Assembly (NCBI RefSeq): GCF_000974365.1 | Contig: NZ_BAZW01000003.1 | Location: 62,001 to 126,000, forward strand | Direction of reading: 5' to 3' | Length of the DNA stretch: 64,000 nucleotides | Origin: Geofilum rubicundum JCM 15548 | Lineage (GTDB): Bacteria; Bacteroidota; Bacteroidia; Bacteroidales; Marinilabiliaceae | Shown here: positions 36,153 to 44,914 of the stretch, one piece after another | How the letters are laid out: each line of letters begins with the position of its first letter | Position numbering within the stretch: position 1 is the stretch's first letter | Position numbers and translations under genes: made by a program | Notes under the pieces: generated by a model | What the model was told of the DNA's origin: nothing | The model's database searches: none | The model's input: the letters and a program-made list of their open reading frames with translations, nothing else

Positions 36153-37538
36153 ATGAAGATATGTTTCTTAGTGCCCGACGGGGTGGGTTTGCGTAATTAT
36201 CTGTACAGTAAGTTGATGGATGAATTCCCCGATGAGGTGGAAATCATGTTACTGACGGTTTTGCCACAGGAAGTGGTTAAGGATGTGGCTCTGTCGCACC
36301 GGCATAAGATTTCGCATGTGGCCATGACCGGCTATAAGGAGTCATTTAAAGGCAAGTTGCTGAAAGAGGTCATTACTTATGCGCGCTTAAGATACAATAC
36401 CCGCAAGGTGCAGAATGACACCATCATGATTAACTGGACGCGAAAGAATTTTGCTTTTTGGACGCGGCTATTTTTTGCGATGGCGGCTTTCATTGGGTTT
36501 TTCTTCTCCTTTTCCTACAAAAGCATTGAGTGGTTGGAGAAACAATACAGTCGGCATTTAAGAAGCACCGGCTATTTTGAGGAGCAAACCCGAATGCTGA
36601 ACGAACATCAACCGGATGTGATTTTTAGCACCCACCAGCGTTCGCTGGATGGGTCGGTAATTGTTGAGGCAGCGAAGGCTTTGGGCATTAAAACCATTGG
36701 AGCCATTTATTCCTGGGACAATCTGCCGAAGGCCCGATTGCTGGTACGGACAGAACATTATGTGGTGTGGTCAGATTATATGAAGCAGGAGATGGCCGAC
36801 TATTATCCTGAAATCCATTCGGAAAATATTGTTGTGACCGGAACCCCTCAGTTTGAGTTTTATTTCAATAAGGATCTTTACATGGACAGGGCTGCTTTTT
36901 TTGCTCAGGAAGGATTGGATCCCAATCGCAAGGTGCTCTGTTTTTCGGGCAATGATCTGACCTTTCCCTGTGATGAAAAGTACCTGAATGATTTGGCTGA
37001 GGCCTTGATGCAGATGCCGGAGAAAGACCGGCCGCAGGTTCTATTACGTCGAGCTCCTGTGGATTTATCCGGTCGCTTTAAGCCCGTCATTGAGCAATTT
37101 CCGGAACTTATTAAGGCCTCTGATCCTTTATGGAAAACCTACTCAAAAGGGTGGAGTTTTATTGTTCCAACCCGTGAGGATATTAAATTGCTCGTGAATG
37201 TGGCATTGCATGCAGATGCGGTGATTAATGTCGGCTCTACCATGGCCCATGATTTTGCAGTCTATGGTAAGCCTGCCATCTATATCAATTACGACCAACC
37301 GAGTGTGACGCATTGGTCGGCCGTTACTAACAACCAATACCAGCATTTTCGGAGCATGCCGAATAAGGATTGTGTCATATGGCTCAATGGTAAGGATGAA
37401 ATAGCTGCTTGTGTCAACAAAGCGATGAACGGCCCCTTACCCGATGCTGAAACACGTGCAGCATGGTTCAGGGTGGTGGCGCTTCAGCCTTTAGCGGAAG
37501 CTTCCAAACGTATTGCCGGCACCATCATGTCTCTATAA
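36153..37538 (+). CDS. GT-B-like glycosyltransferase, candidate nonulosonate transferase
   Basis: A 461-residue protein with a GT-B-like layout. The N-terminal domain begins MKICFLVPDGVGLRNYL, with a hydrophobic segment near residues 105-127 that could be a membrane patch. The acceptor side includes IGAIYSWDNLPKARLL near 188. The C-terminal donor domain has VVTGTPQFEFYF near 228, LLVNVALHADAVINVG near 347 and AVYGKPAIYINYD near 370. This resembles CDP-glycerol phosphotransferase or epimerase-like GT-B folds. It follows the NeuB/NeuA genes by 30 bases, which makes transfer of the CMP-activated acid a reasonable but unproven idea. Confidence 0.65.
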   Translation: MKICFLVPDGVGLRNYLYSKLMDEFPDEVEIMLLTVLPQEVVKDVALSHRHKISHVAMTGYKESFKGKLLKEVITYARLRYNTRKVQNDTIMINWTRKNFAFWTRLFFAMAAFIGFFFSFSYKSIEWLEKQYSRHLRSTGYFEEQTRMLNEHQPDVIFSTHQRSLDGSVIVEAAKALGIKTIGAIYSWDNLPKARLLVRTEHYVVWSDYMKQEMADYYPEIHSENIVVTGTPQFEFYFNKDLYMDRAAFFAQEGLDPNRKVLCFSGNDLTFPCDEKYLNDLAEALMQMPEKDRPQVLLRRAPVDLSGRFKPVIEQFPELIKASDPLWKTYSKGWSFIVPTREDIKLLVNVALHADAVINVGSTMAHDFAVYGKPAIYINYDQPSVTHWSAVTNNQYQHFRSMPNKDCVIWLNGKDEIAACVNKAMNGPLPDAETRAAWFRVVALQPLAEASKRIAGTIMSL

Positions 37539-37562
37539 TTTAAATCTTAAACCACGTATTAC

Positions 37563-38705
37563 ATGCATATATGTTATCTCTCCTACGAATACCCTTTGTG
37601 GGGAACAGGCGGAATTGGCAGCTTTATTCAAACCATTGGCCGGGGGCTGGTGCGTATGGGGCACAAAGTAAGTGTGGTAGGAATTGGTCGCAAGCCCTAC
37701 ACAGAGGAGCTAAACGATGAAGGGGTGGAGATTTACCGTTTGCCCGTTACCCAGTATTTTCGAAAAGCCGGCTTTATCGAAAATGGCTGGCGTATTCGAA
37801 AGAAATTGAGAGCCTTGCACGGACAGGTGCCCATTGATGTGGTGGAGGCCCCTGAAGCCTTGATGTTTATGCTGCCTAAGCGAACACCTTATAAAAAGGT
37901 GGTTCGGATGCATGGTGGTCATCATTTCTTTGCCGAGAGTGAAAACCGGTCGGTGGAAAAGTGGAAGGGGTATCTTGAGAAACAGTCTTATCAGCGGGCC
38001 GATGCCTTTGTGGCCGTCTCTCAATTTGTGAAATCTCATACAGGCAAATATTTGTCCACCGAAGGGCGGCCCATGGAAATCATTCGCTACCCCATCAACG
38101 GCGAACTTTTTAGTCAGGCCGACCTGTCTAAAACCATTCCCCATCGTTTGGTTTTTGCCGGTACCGTTTGTGAGAAAAAAGGCATTCGTCAGTTGTTGGA
38201 AGCGCTGAAACTGGTCATCCCGAGGTTTCCGGATGTGCATTTGGATGTCTACGGCCGGGACTGGTTTTTTCCGGATAAGCGGTCGTATGTGAATTACCTG
38301 AAGGGGGCATTTCCGGAAGAAGTGCTGAGTCATGTGACTTTTCATGGGGCCATTGGCTTGTCAGAGATTCCGTCAAAATACGAAGTGGCGGAGTTGTGCG
38401 TTTTTCCATCGCATATGGAAACGCAAGGACTGGTAGCGCCTGAGGCTATGTTCATGGGCAAGCCGGTGTTGTTTTCAAATACGGGTCCCGGACCCGAAAC
38501 GATTGATCACAAGCGCAATGGCTTGTTGTGTAATCCCCACGAGTCGCTCGATATTGCCGAAAAAATCATTTATGCGCTTGAGCATCCTGAAGAGATGCAA
38601 GTGATGGCGCTTCAAGGGCAAAAAGATGCGCTGGAGATTTTTGGATTGGGGCCAATTATTGAAAGAAACCTTCGTTTCTACGAAAAAATACAAAGCAATG
38701 ATTAA
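37563..38705 (+). CDS. Glycosyltransferase family 4 (GT-B)
   Basis: A 380-residue family-4 glycosyltransferase. The N-terminal glycine-rich GTGGIGSFIQTIGRGL near residue 15 binds acceptor or phosphate. The C-terminal donor domain shows VFAGTVCEKKGIRQLLEAL near residue 200 and the E-x7-E type motif VFPSHMETQGLVAPEAM near 279. These are the common retaining GT4 features. It shares 8 bases with the start of the O-antigen ligase-like gene. Confidence 0.9.
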   Translation: MHICYLSYEYPLWGTGGIGSFIQTIGRGLVRMGHKVSVVGIGRKPYTEELNDEGVEIYRLPVTQYFRKAGFIENGWRIRKKLRALHGQVPIDVVEAPEALMFMLPKRTPYKKVVRMHGGHHFFAESENRSVEKWKGYLEKQSYQRADAFVAVSQFVKSHTGKYLSTEGRPMEIIRYPINGELFSQADLSKTIPHRLVFAGTVCEKKGIRQLLEALKLVIPRFPDVHLDVYGRDWFFPDKRSYVNYLKGAFPEEVLSHVTFHGAIGLSEIPSKYEVAELCVFPSHMETQGLVAPEAMFMGKPVLFSNTGPGPETIDHKRNGLLCNPHESLDIAEKIIYALEHPEEMQVMALQGQKDALEIFGLGPIIERNLRFYEKIQSND

Positions 38706-40091
38706 CTTAATAGATACGAAAGTTGGTTATGTCACGCTGATTGTTATTCACCTGTTTTTAGGAGTGATGCTCAAGTTGTCACCGGGCATTGTGGCATTGG
38801 CCTATCCCTTGATGTTTTTGTTGTTTATGACCGATGTGCTGTACAATCTGGACCGGGGCTCCCGGGCTGGATTTTATGCCCTGCACATGATTGGTTATGA
38901 GATGGTTTATAGGATGGCCGGTGCTACCTATTCCTGGGAAATGGGAAAATACGCCAGTATTATTCTGTTGTTATTTGGTCTTTTTGTGGGGGGAGAAAAT
39001 ATATTCCCTGGGTTTTTGTGTTTTTATTGGTTTTGTTACTTCCTGCCATTTTTCTGGTGGAACATCCAGATCCGGAAAGGCTGAACAATATGATTATGTT
39101 TAATATTACCGGTCCACTGAGTCTGGTCGTCGCCGGTCTCTATTTTTATAAGCGAGGGGTGCCACAGGATGTTTATTTCCACCAAATGAAATGGGCTTTT
39201 TTACCGGCCTTTACCATTATTGCTGCCTTGAGTGTGGTCGCCAGTCTGGCCACTGTTGAGTTTACCAGCGTGCAGTCCAGTTCAGGGGCCTCCGGTGGTT
39301 TTGGTCCCAACCAGGTATCCACCGTTTTGGGATGGTTTATTATGCTGGCGCTGTTGTATAAAATTAATGGTGAAAAGATTACCCCTTTTTCGTGGCTCGA
39401 TTGGGTGATGTTGTTCTATTTGGTTTTACGGGCCTTGCTGACTTTCTCGAGGGGTGGGGTTATGGGAAGTACATTGGCTCTGTTGGGATCCATAACGGTT
39501 TTGTATTTTGCTTACCCGGGTTTCAGGCGACAGCTCTTTAAGTCCATGCCTTATGTCACTTTGAGTCTCGCTTTTTTTGTGGGCGTTTTTCTGTTCGCCA
39601 ATCATTTAACCAATAATTTCCTCCTGTATCGCTACCAGGGGCTGAGCACCACCGAAGCCCTTACTGGTGTGCGTACCGGAAATAGCAATATTCTAACAGG
39701 ACGGGATGAAATCATGAAAGCAGATTTTCGGGCTTTTTTGGAGCACCCCGGATTCGGTGTTGGATACGGAATGGCTGAAAAGTACAGGGTTCGCTATTAT
39801 GGCAGCGCTGCTGCGGCCCATACAGAATTTGCCCGCTTACTGTCGGAACACGGTATTTTAGGCCTGTTGTTTATGCTGGTAGGTATGCTTGGTCTGCCAC
39901 TCTATTTTCTCCTAACGGAAAAGCATCCGCTAACCCGTTGTTTTTTAGTGGCCTTTTATTTGCTGAGCATGTTTACCATGTTTCATGCAGCCATGCGACT
40001 GGCATTGCCGGGGGTTCTGTTTGGAGCGGCATTTATGCGGTTCCTACCTAATAAATCTGAGGCTCCTGATAATCTGAAAAAGACTTTATGA
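38698..40091 (+). pseudogene. O-antigen ligase/polymerase (Wzy/WaaL)-like membrane protein (one frameshift)
   Basis: Restored length is 464 residues with about ten or more hydrophobic segments, as in Wzy and WaaL. The periplasmic-loop region near the C-terminus includes LTFSRGGVMGSTLAL, FLEHPGFGVGYG and AHTEFARLLSEHGILGL, which match Wzy_C-type proteins. The first frame ends near 39084; the second opens at 39018. The break lies at AAAA 38996-38999, and one more A joins GGEK to YIPWVFVFLLV. It is the only ligase or polymerase candidate in the window, so it either polymerises the repeat unit or attaches it to lipid. Confidence 0.82.
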
Positions 40092-41218
40092 TTCGTTTTT
40101 TGATCATATCTCCCGTCCTTCACAAGAAGGAGCAGTCGCAATACGGTGGTTATACGCCCTATATTCGGGAAATGAATATATGGTTGCGTCATGTGGACCA
40201 GGTTCGCGTCATTGCCCCTGTATCCTCCATTCCCCCTGATGCCCTCGAGTCGATGTATCAGCATCCCCATATGGAAGTTGTGGAGGTGCCGTTTATTGAG
40301 TTCAAAGGCTTTCGCAAATCCCTTGAATCTGCATGGAAGTTGCCTCTGATTGTCTGGCGCATACTGAGTGGAATGATTTGGGCGTCTCATATTCATTTGC
40401 GCTGTCCCTCCAATATGGGTTTGTTGGGCACTTTTGCTCAAATCTTTTTTCCAGCGAAGAAAAAGACGGTGAAGTATGCCAATAACTGGGATTGGAATAG
40501 TCGTCAGCCTTTCAGTTACCGCTTGCAACAACGAATTCTGCGCCATACCGTATTAACGCATAATACCAGTGTTTTGGTTTATGGCGACTGGAAGGAGCGT
40601 AGTAAGAATATTGTTCCCTTTTTCACCGCCACTTATTCCAGAGATCATCGCTTGCCTGCTCCCATTCGTGATTTGATAGCCAATCAGCCCATTCGGTTGA
40701 TTTACGTGGGAACCCTGACTTCCAATAAACGCCCCCTGGAATGTTTGAGGTCCTTACAGTCTCTAAAAAATCTGGGTTACTCGGTTGTTTTGGATATGTT
40801 TGGCGATGGCAGTCAGCGACCAGAACTGGAAGCTTATATGGAAGCGCATCATTTGACGCGGGAGGTGAAGTTATGGGGTAAGCAAAGTCCCGAAACGGTT
40901 GAGGCCTATTTTAGAAAGGCCCATTTTTTGGTGTTCTTGTCCCGTTCAGAAGGCTGGCCCAAAGTAGTGGCTGAGGCTATGTGGTGGGGGTGTTTGCCCA
41001 TTACCACGGATGTGTCTTGCGTCAGCCAGATGGTGGATGTCAACAGGCGTGGGGTCATCGTTTTGCCCACAGCTGAGGAAGTGAAAGAGGCGATCATTCA
41101 GTTGGTTAACCGACCGGAGCGTTATCAGGAAATGTGCCGGGAGGCCATGGACTGGTCCAGAGAATACCATTTGGAGCGCTTTGAAGCGGAAATTGTTAAA
41201 TTATTGGAAGCCAAATAA
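40088..41218 (+). CDS. Glycosyltransferase family 4 (GT-B)
   Basis: A 376-residue GT4 enzyme. The N-terminal part includes HIHLRCPSNMGLLG near residue 98. The donor domain begins LIYVGTLTSNKRPLECL near 204, then MFGDGSQRPELEAYM near 238, and the E-x7-E motif FLSRSEGWPKVVAEAMW near 283. It overlaps the ligase gene by ATGA and the next gene by TAATG, so these are translationally coupled. Confidence 0.9.
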   Translation: MIRFLIISPVLHKKEQSQYGGYTPYIREMNIWLRHVDQVRVIAPVSSIPPDALESMYQHPHMEVVEVPFIEFKGFRKSLESAWKLPLIVWRILSGMIWASHIHLRCPSNMGLLGTFAQIFFPAKKKTVKYANNWDWNSRQPFSYRLQQRILRHTVLTHNTSVLVYGDWKERSKNIVPFFTATYSRDHRLPAPIRDLIANQPIRLIYVGTLTSNKRPLECLRSLQSLKNLGYSVVLDMFGDGSQRPELEAYMEAHHLTREVKLWGKQSPETVEAYFRKAHFLVFLSRSEGWPKVVAEAMWWGCLPITTDVSCVSQMVDVNRRGVIVLPTAEEVKEAIIQLVNRPERYQEMCREAMDWSREYHLERFEAEIVKLLEAK

Positions 41219-42307
41219 TGCAGGTATTGACCCTTATCGATTCGCTGATTGCTGCCGGTGCCGAGCGCATGGCTGTCAATATTGCCAATGGACTGGCTGC
41301 CCAAGGGGTTGACAGTCATTTGTGCGCCACCAGGGCAGGCGGGCCTCTGGAAGAGTTTGTGGAAGAGCAGGTTCCTTTTTTGTGGCCGACAAAAAAGGGG
41401 TATTGGATTTGAAAGCTTTGATGGGGATTCGGCAATATATTCGTAAAAACAAAATTGAGATTATTCATGCGCACTCTTCGTCTGCTTTTTGGGCCGTTGT
41501 GCTTAAGATACTGACGCCCGGACTCAGGGTTGTCTGGCACGACCATTTTGGCTTCAGTGAGCAACTGGACGAGCGTCCCTCGTTTTGGTTGAAAATCATG
41601 GGGCGTTTTTTCGATCATGCTTTTGTGGTGAACGATAAATTGCATCACTATGCTATTTCTGTGTTGAAAATTCCATCACAAAAGGTTTCCTTTTTGGCCA
41701 ATTTTGCCGATCTGGGTTCAGAGATGGGATCAGAAGCAGATATACCGGATAAAGACTCAAATCCAAAGCTGGTTTGTCTGGCCAACCTGCGCAGGCAGAA
41801 AGACCATGATAATCTGTTGGATGCTTTTAAAAAGGTGGTGGAAGTCTACCCCGGGGCACGCTTGTATCTGGTGGGCGGTCATTTCAATGATGATTACTAT
41901 CGCCATTTGCAAGGGCGCCTGAAAAATGAAACAGACTTAAACGAAAGGACTTTTATACTGGGCTCTCGGAATGATGTGGCCGCCATACTGGCCAGTTGTG
42001 ATGTGGGTGTTTTATCCTCCTGTCGGAAGGCCTGCCGGTTTCCCTGCTCGAGTATGGTATGGCTCAATTGCCGGTCGTCTGCACCAATGTGGGAGATTGT
42101 GGTTTGGTCTTAGATGGCGGAAGGTGCGGTGAGCTGGTTCCACCCAAAGATGCCGGGGCTTTAGTCCAGGGCATTTTTTCTGTATTAAATCACCCGGAAG
42201 TCGCCCAAAACAAAGCCCAATTATTAAAAGAGCGTGTGGAGAGTGAGTTTTCACGGACAGGTGCGATTGAAAAGATACTCAACGTTTACCGCGGTATGGG
42301 CAGATGA
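41218..42307 (+). pseudogene. Glycosyltransferase family 4 (two frameshifts)
   Basis: Three frames make one 363-residue GT4 protein. The first carries MQVLTLIDSLIAAGAERMAVN. The second gives VADKKGVLDLKALMGIRQYI, IIHAHSSSAFWAV, LVCLANLRRQKDHDNLL and FILGSRNDVAAIL. The third gives MAQLPVVCTNVGDCGLVLDG. The breaks are at T6 41376-41381 (one T missing) and CC 42019-42020 (one C missing). After repair the second junction reads VLSSLSEGLPVSLLEYG, the expected E-x7-E donor motif. Its end contains the first unit of the G-rich repeat. Confidence 0.82.
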
Positions 42308-42478
42308 TGGGAGGCAGATAGGGTTGATAGGGCAGATAGGGCCGATGGGGTGGATAGGGTAGAAGGTTGATAGGGCAGATGGGGTGGATAGGGCAGATAG
42401 GGCAGATGGGGTTAATGGGGTTGATAGGGTTTGGGGCAGATAGGGTAGAAGGGTTAAATGGTGGTGATGGGGTAAAGG
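42298..42478 (+). repeat. Degenerate 9-base G-rich tandem repeat (GGGNNGATR)
   Basis: About 16 or more units of a 9-base repeat follow each other with consensus GGGNNGATA/G (common forms GGGCAGATA, GGGTTGATA, GGGTGGATA, GGGCAGATG). Phase slips occur near 42363 and 42430, and units fade out by 42478. The first unit lies inside the last codons of the glycosyltransferase gene. The plus strand carries regular GGG runs, so the transcript and the coding strand could form G-quadruplexes. Function unknown. Confidence 0.85.
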
Positions 42479-42562
42479 ATGATAGAAAATGGGATGAGGT
42501 CGTAAGAGGGAGAATGCCGGGATGGCAGACAGGAGAGGATTAAACAAATTAGAAGAAAAAGG

Positions 42563-43624
42563 ATGAGCAACGGAAAAAAGCAAACACTGTTTGTAGGACC
42601 TTTTGGTCCACCCTTTAACGGGGACGGTGTTAAAAACAGCTATTTGCGGGAAGGGTTTGAAGAGGTCGGAATAAAGGGTATTCTTTGGTTTGACACCATT
42701 GCCAGAAATCAACCCAGGTGGAAAAATAACCTGAAACTGATCCGTTTGATGGTGCGGGCCCACCAGATTATTTTCTCCCTGAACCGGAATGGCCGGTATT
42801 ATATTATTCCCATTTTTTGGTTGTTAAGTCTCTTCTCTAATAAAAAAGGAGTGCTTTATGTGGTAGGGGGATCATTTGACAAGCAGATGATGAATTCGCT
42901 GACTCCCTGGAAGCGCCGGATATTTGTTAAAATGCTGAATAAACTGGATGGCGTTTTTGCAGAATCCATTGCATTAAAAGAAGGTTTGGAAAAGTGTGGC
43001 TTAAAGAATGTGGTGTTGGTTTACAATCCCCGAAAGGACGATGGCAGTCAGTGGCAGTTGAACGAGCGTATTAAAAGAAAGGGCGTTTTTGTGTCGCGCG
43101 TCACCGCTACCAAAGGCGTGTTGGTATTGCTGGAAGCCATTGTCAATTTGAATAAGTCAGGCAGTAATCTGGAATTGGATATTTACGGCCCGATGGATGC
43201 CGCTCACGAAAAGGAGGTTTCCTGCTGGATTAATGAAGCTCAGGGACAAATCCGTTACAGGGGTATTTTGGATCCTACCATGGTACAGTCGGTTCTCACC
43301 AACTATCATTTCCTGGCCTTGCCCACCTTTCATTCTGGTGAAGGATTGCCCGGTATTCTGGTGGAAGCAGGCATGGCCGGCATTCCTATAGTAATCACCC
43401 GATTCAATGCCTTGCCTGAGTATTTCAAGCACAATGAAAGTGCGTTGTTTGTAGAACCTAAAGATGTGGATGGTTTGGAACAGGCGGTTCTTCGCCTGGT
43501 GGGTGATGACCATCTGGCCAATACCCTAAGCAATGGCATCAAAAACGTTGTGGTTCCCTTTCATCTGGAATCAATTATTCAACAGTCGCTGCAGCTTCTG
43601 GACGACTATAACTGGAAAATATAA
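42563..43624 (+). CDS. Glycosyltransferase family 4-like (GT-B)
   Basis: A 353-residue glycosyltransferase. The N-terminal part starts KQTLFVGPFGPPFNGDGVKN, and a hydrophobic YYIIPIFWLLSLF segment lies near residue 79. The donor domain has GVFVSRVTATKGVLVLLEA near residue 174 and the GT4 motif FHSGEGLPGILVEAGMAG near residue 255. The leader before it is the G-rich repeat region. It shares a TAATG overlap with the CapK-like gene. Confidence 0.85.
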   Translation: MSNGKKQTLFVGPFGPPFNGDGVKNSYLREGFEEVGIKGILWFDTIARNQPRWKNNLKLIRLMVRAHQIIFSLNRNGRYYIIPIFWLLSLFSNKKGVLYVVGGSFDKQMMNSLTPWKRRIFVKMLNKLDGVFAESIALKEGLEKCGLKNVVLVYNPRKDDGSQWQLNERIKRKGVFVSRVTATKGVLVLLEAIVNLNKSGSNLELDIYGPMDAAHEKEVSCWINEAQGQIRYRGILDPTMVQSVLTNYHFLALPTFHSGEGLPGILVEAGMAGIPIVITRFNALPEYFKHNESALFVEPKDVDGLEQAVLRLVGDDHLANTLSNGIKNVVVPFHLESIIQQSLQLLDDYNWKI

Positions 43625-44910
43625 TGGATTTCTTTACTTTGCTAGGGTGGACAGGCTTTCCGGTTAAGGAGGCTGCCCAAAAGTTTAAAACATTTAAGCA
43701 GGCTTCTCAAAGCCCTGAATGGATGGAGCGCCAAAAGTGGGAGGCTTTTTCCTTTCATTATCAGGGCAACACCAATTATCGAAAGTTTATTGGTGACTAT
43801 CCTTCCACCTGGAATGAAATTCCGGTCATCAATAAAAATACCATTCGGGAGCATGCCATAGGGCGGGTGCCCGATTTAAATGCCTATCCGAAGTATTATC
43901 ACCGGCAAACTTCCGGTTCAACCGGAAAGCCTTTTGATTATGCCATTGATTATCTGAGTCATGCCCTGACCTGGCGCTTACTGGAAGACCGTTATCATTC
44001 TGCCGGGGTTACTTTCAATGATTTGCAGGCCCGGTTTTTTGGCACACCCTATTCTTTGGTTTCCAAGGTGACGGAGCGGCTCAAGGATCGTTTAACCCAT
44101 CGCATTCGGTTTAATACGGTTGATTTGTCGGATGACAACATGGAGCGCTGGCTTTCTGCCTTTGGCAAAAAGCCCTTTGTCTATATTTATGGCTATGCCT
44201 ATCCCATCGTGACCTTTGCCAAATTTCTTACGCAAAGAGGAATTTCTTTGAAAACCGTTGCACCGCGACTTAAGTTATGTATCGTGACTTCTGAAATGTG
44301 CAGCCCTGAGGAACAGCAGATGGTGGAAGAGGTGTTTGGGGTACCGGTTTATAATGAATATGGCGCGTCTGAGGCCGGGATTGTAGGTTTTGGCCGCAAC
44401 AACCGTTGGGAGTTGTCACGGGAGTTGATGCTGACTGAAGTGCTGGATGATGACAACCAGCCCTGTGCCAATGGCGTTGTCGGCAAGGTGGTGCTGACCC
44501 CCTTGTTTAACATGGGCACGCCCCTGATCAGGTATGAGATTGGCGATATGGCGGCCATTGATGAGGCCGACGGCGTTCCCTATCTGACCCGTTTACAGGG
44601 GCGGATTGAAGAGATGGCCATTCTGGAATCAGGAAAAAAGGTGGCAGGTGATACGCTATTTCTTTACGTGTTTAAGGAGTTTACCAAGCATTGTTCAGAG
44701 GTGTCGGAGTATAAAGTGATACAAACAGCACCTGATCGTTTTGTGGTGAATGTGGTAGCCACTCGTGAATTAACTGAGGAAGAGGTGGGGCGCTTGAAAA
44801 AGCTGTGTGTTCAGGCTTTGGAGACTTCTGCCAAAATTGAGGTGGTTCGTAAAGAAGTGCTGGATCGCACGCTAATGGGTAAGTTTAAGCGATTTGAGCG
44901 CCAGTTTTAG
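43624..44910 (+). CDS. CapK/PaaK-like adenylate-forming enzyme
   Basis: A 428-residue member of the ANL superfamily close to phenylacetate-CoA ligase and capsule protein CapK. The ATP-binding loop is RQTSGSTGKPFDYAI near residue 97. YNEYGASEAGIVGFG near residue 243 and LIRYEIGDMAAI near 302 are the adenylate-binding motifs, and the C-terminal lid ends MGKFKRF with the catalytic Lys. In capsule loci such enzymes are thought to activate a carboxylic acid for transfer to the glycan. It starts at ATG 43624 within TAATG and ends 4 bases before the next gene. Confidence 0.85.
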   Translation: MDFFTLLGWTGFPVKEAAQKFKTFKQASQSPEWMERQKWEAFSFHYQGNTNYRKFIGDYPSTWNEIPVINKNTIREHAIGRVPDLNAYPKYYHRQTSGSTGKPFDYAIDYLSHALTWRLLEDRYHSAGVTFNDLQARFFGTPYSLVSKVTERLKDRLTHRIRFNTVDLSDDNMERWLSAFGKKPFVYIYGYAYPIVTFAKFLTQRGISLKTVAPRLKLCIVTSEMCSPEEQQMVEEVFGVPVYNEYGASEAGIVGFGRNNRWELSRELMLTEVLDDDNQPCANGVVGKVVLTPLFNMGTPLIRYEIGDMAAIDEADGVPYLTRLQGRIEEMAILESGKKVAGDTLFLYVFKEFTKHCSEVSEYKVIQTAPDRFVVNVVATRELTEEEVGRLKKLCVQALETSAKIEVVRKEVLDRTLMGKFKRFERQF

Positions 44911-44914
44911 ATCT

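Noticed and set aside
42298-42478. CRISPR array
   Set aside because: The repeats are contiguous 9-base units without spacers, and no cas genes are near.
42251-42763. Minus-strand open frame rich in Pro, Ile, Ser and Leu repeats
   Set aside because: The repetitive peptide is the reverse translation of the 9-base repeat, and it overlaps real glycosyltransferase coding on the other strand.
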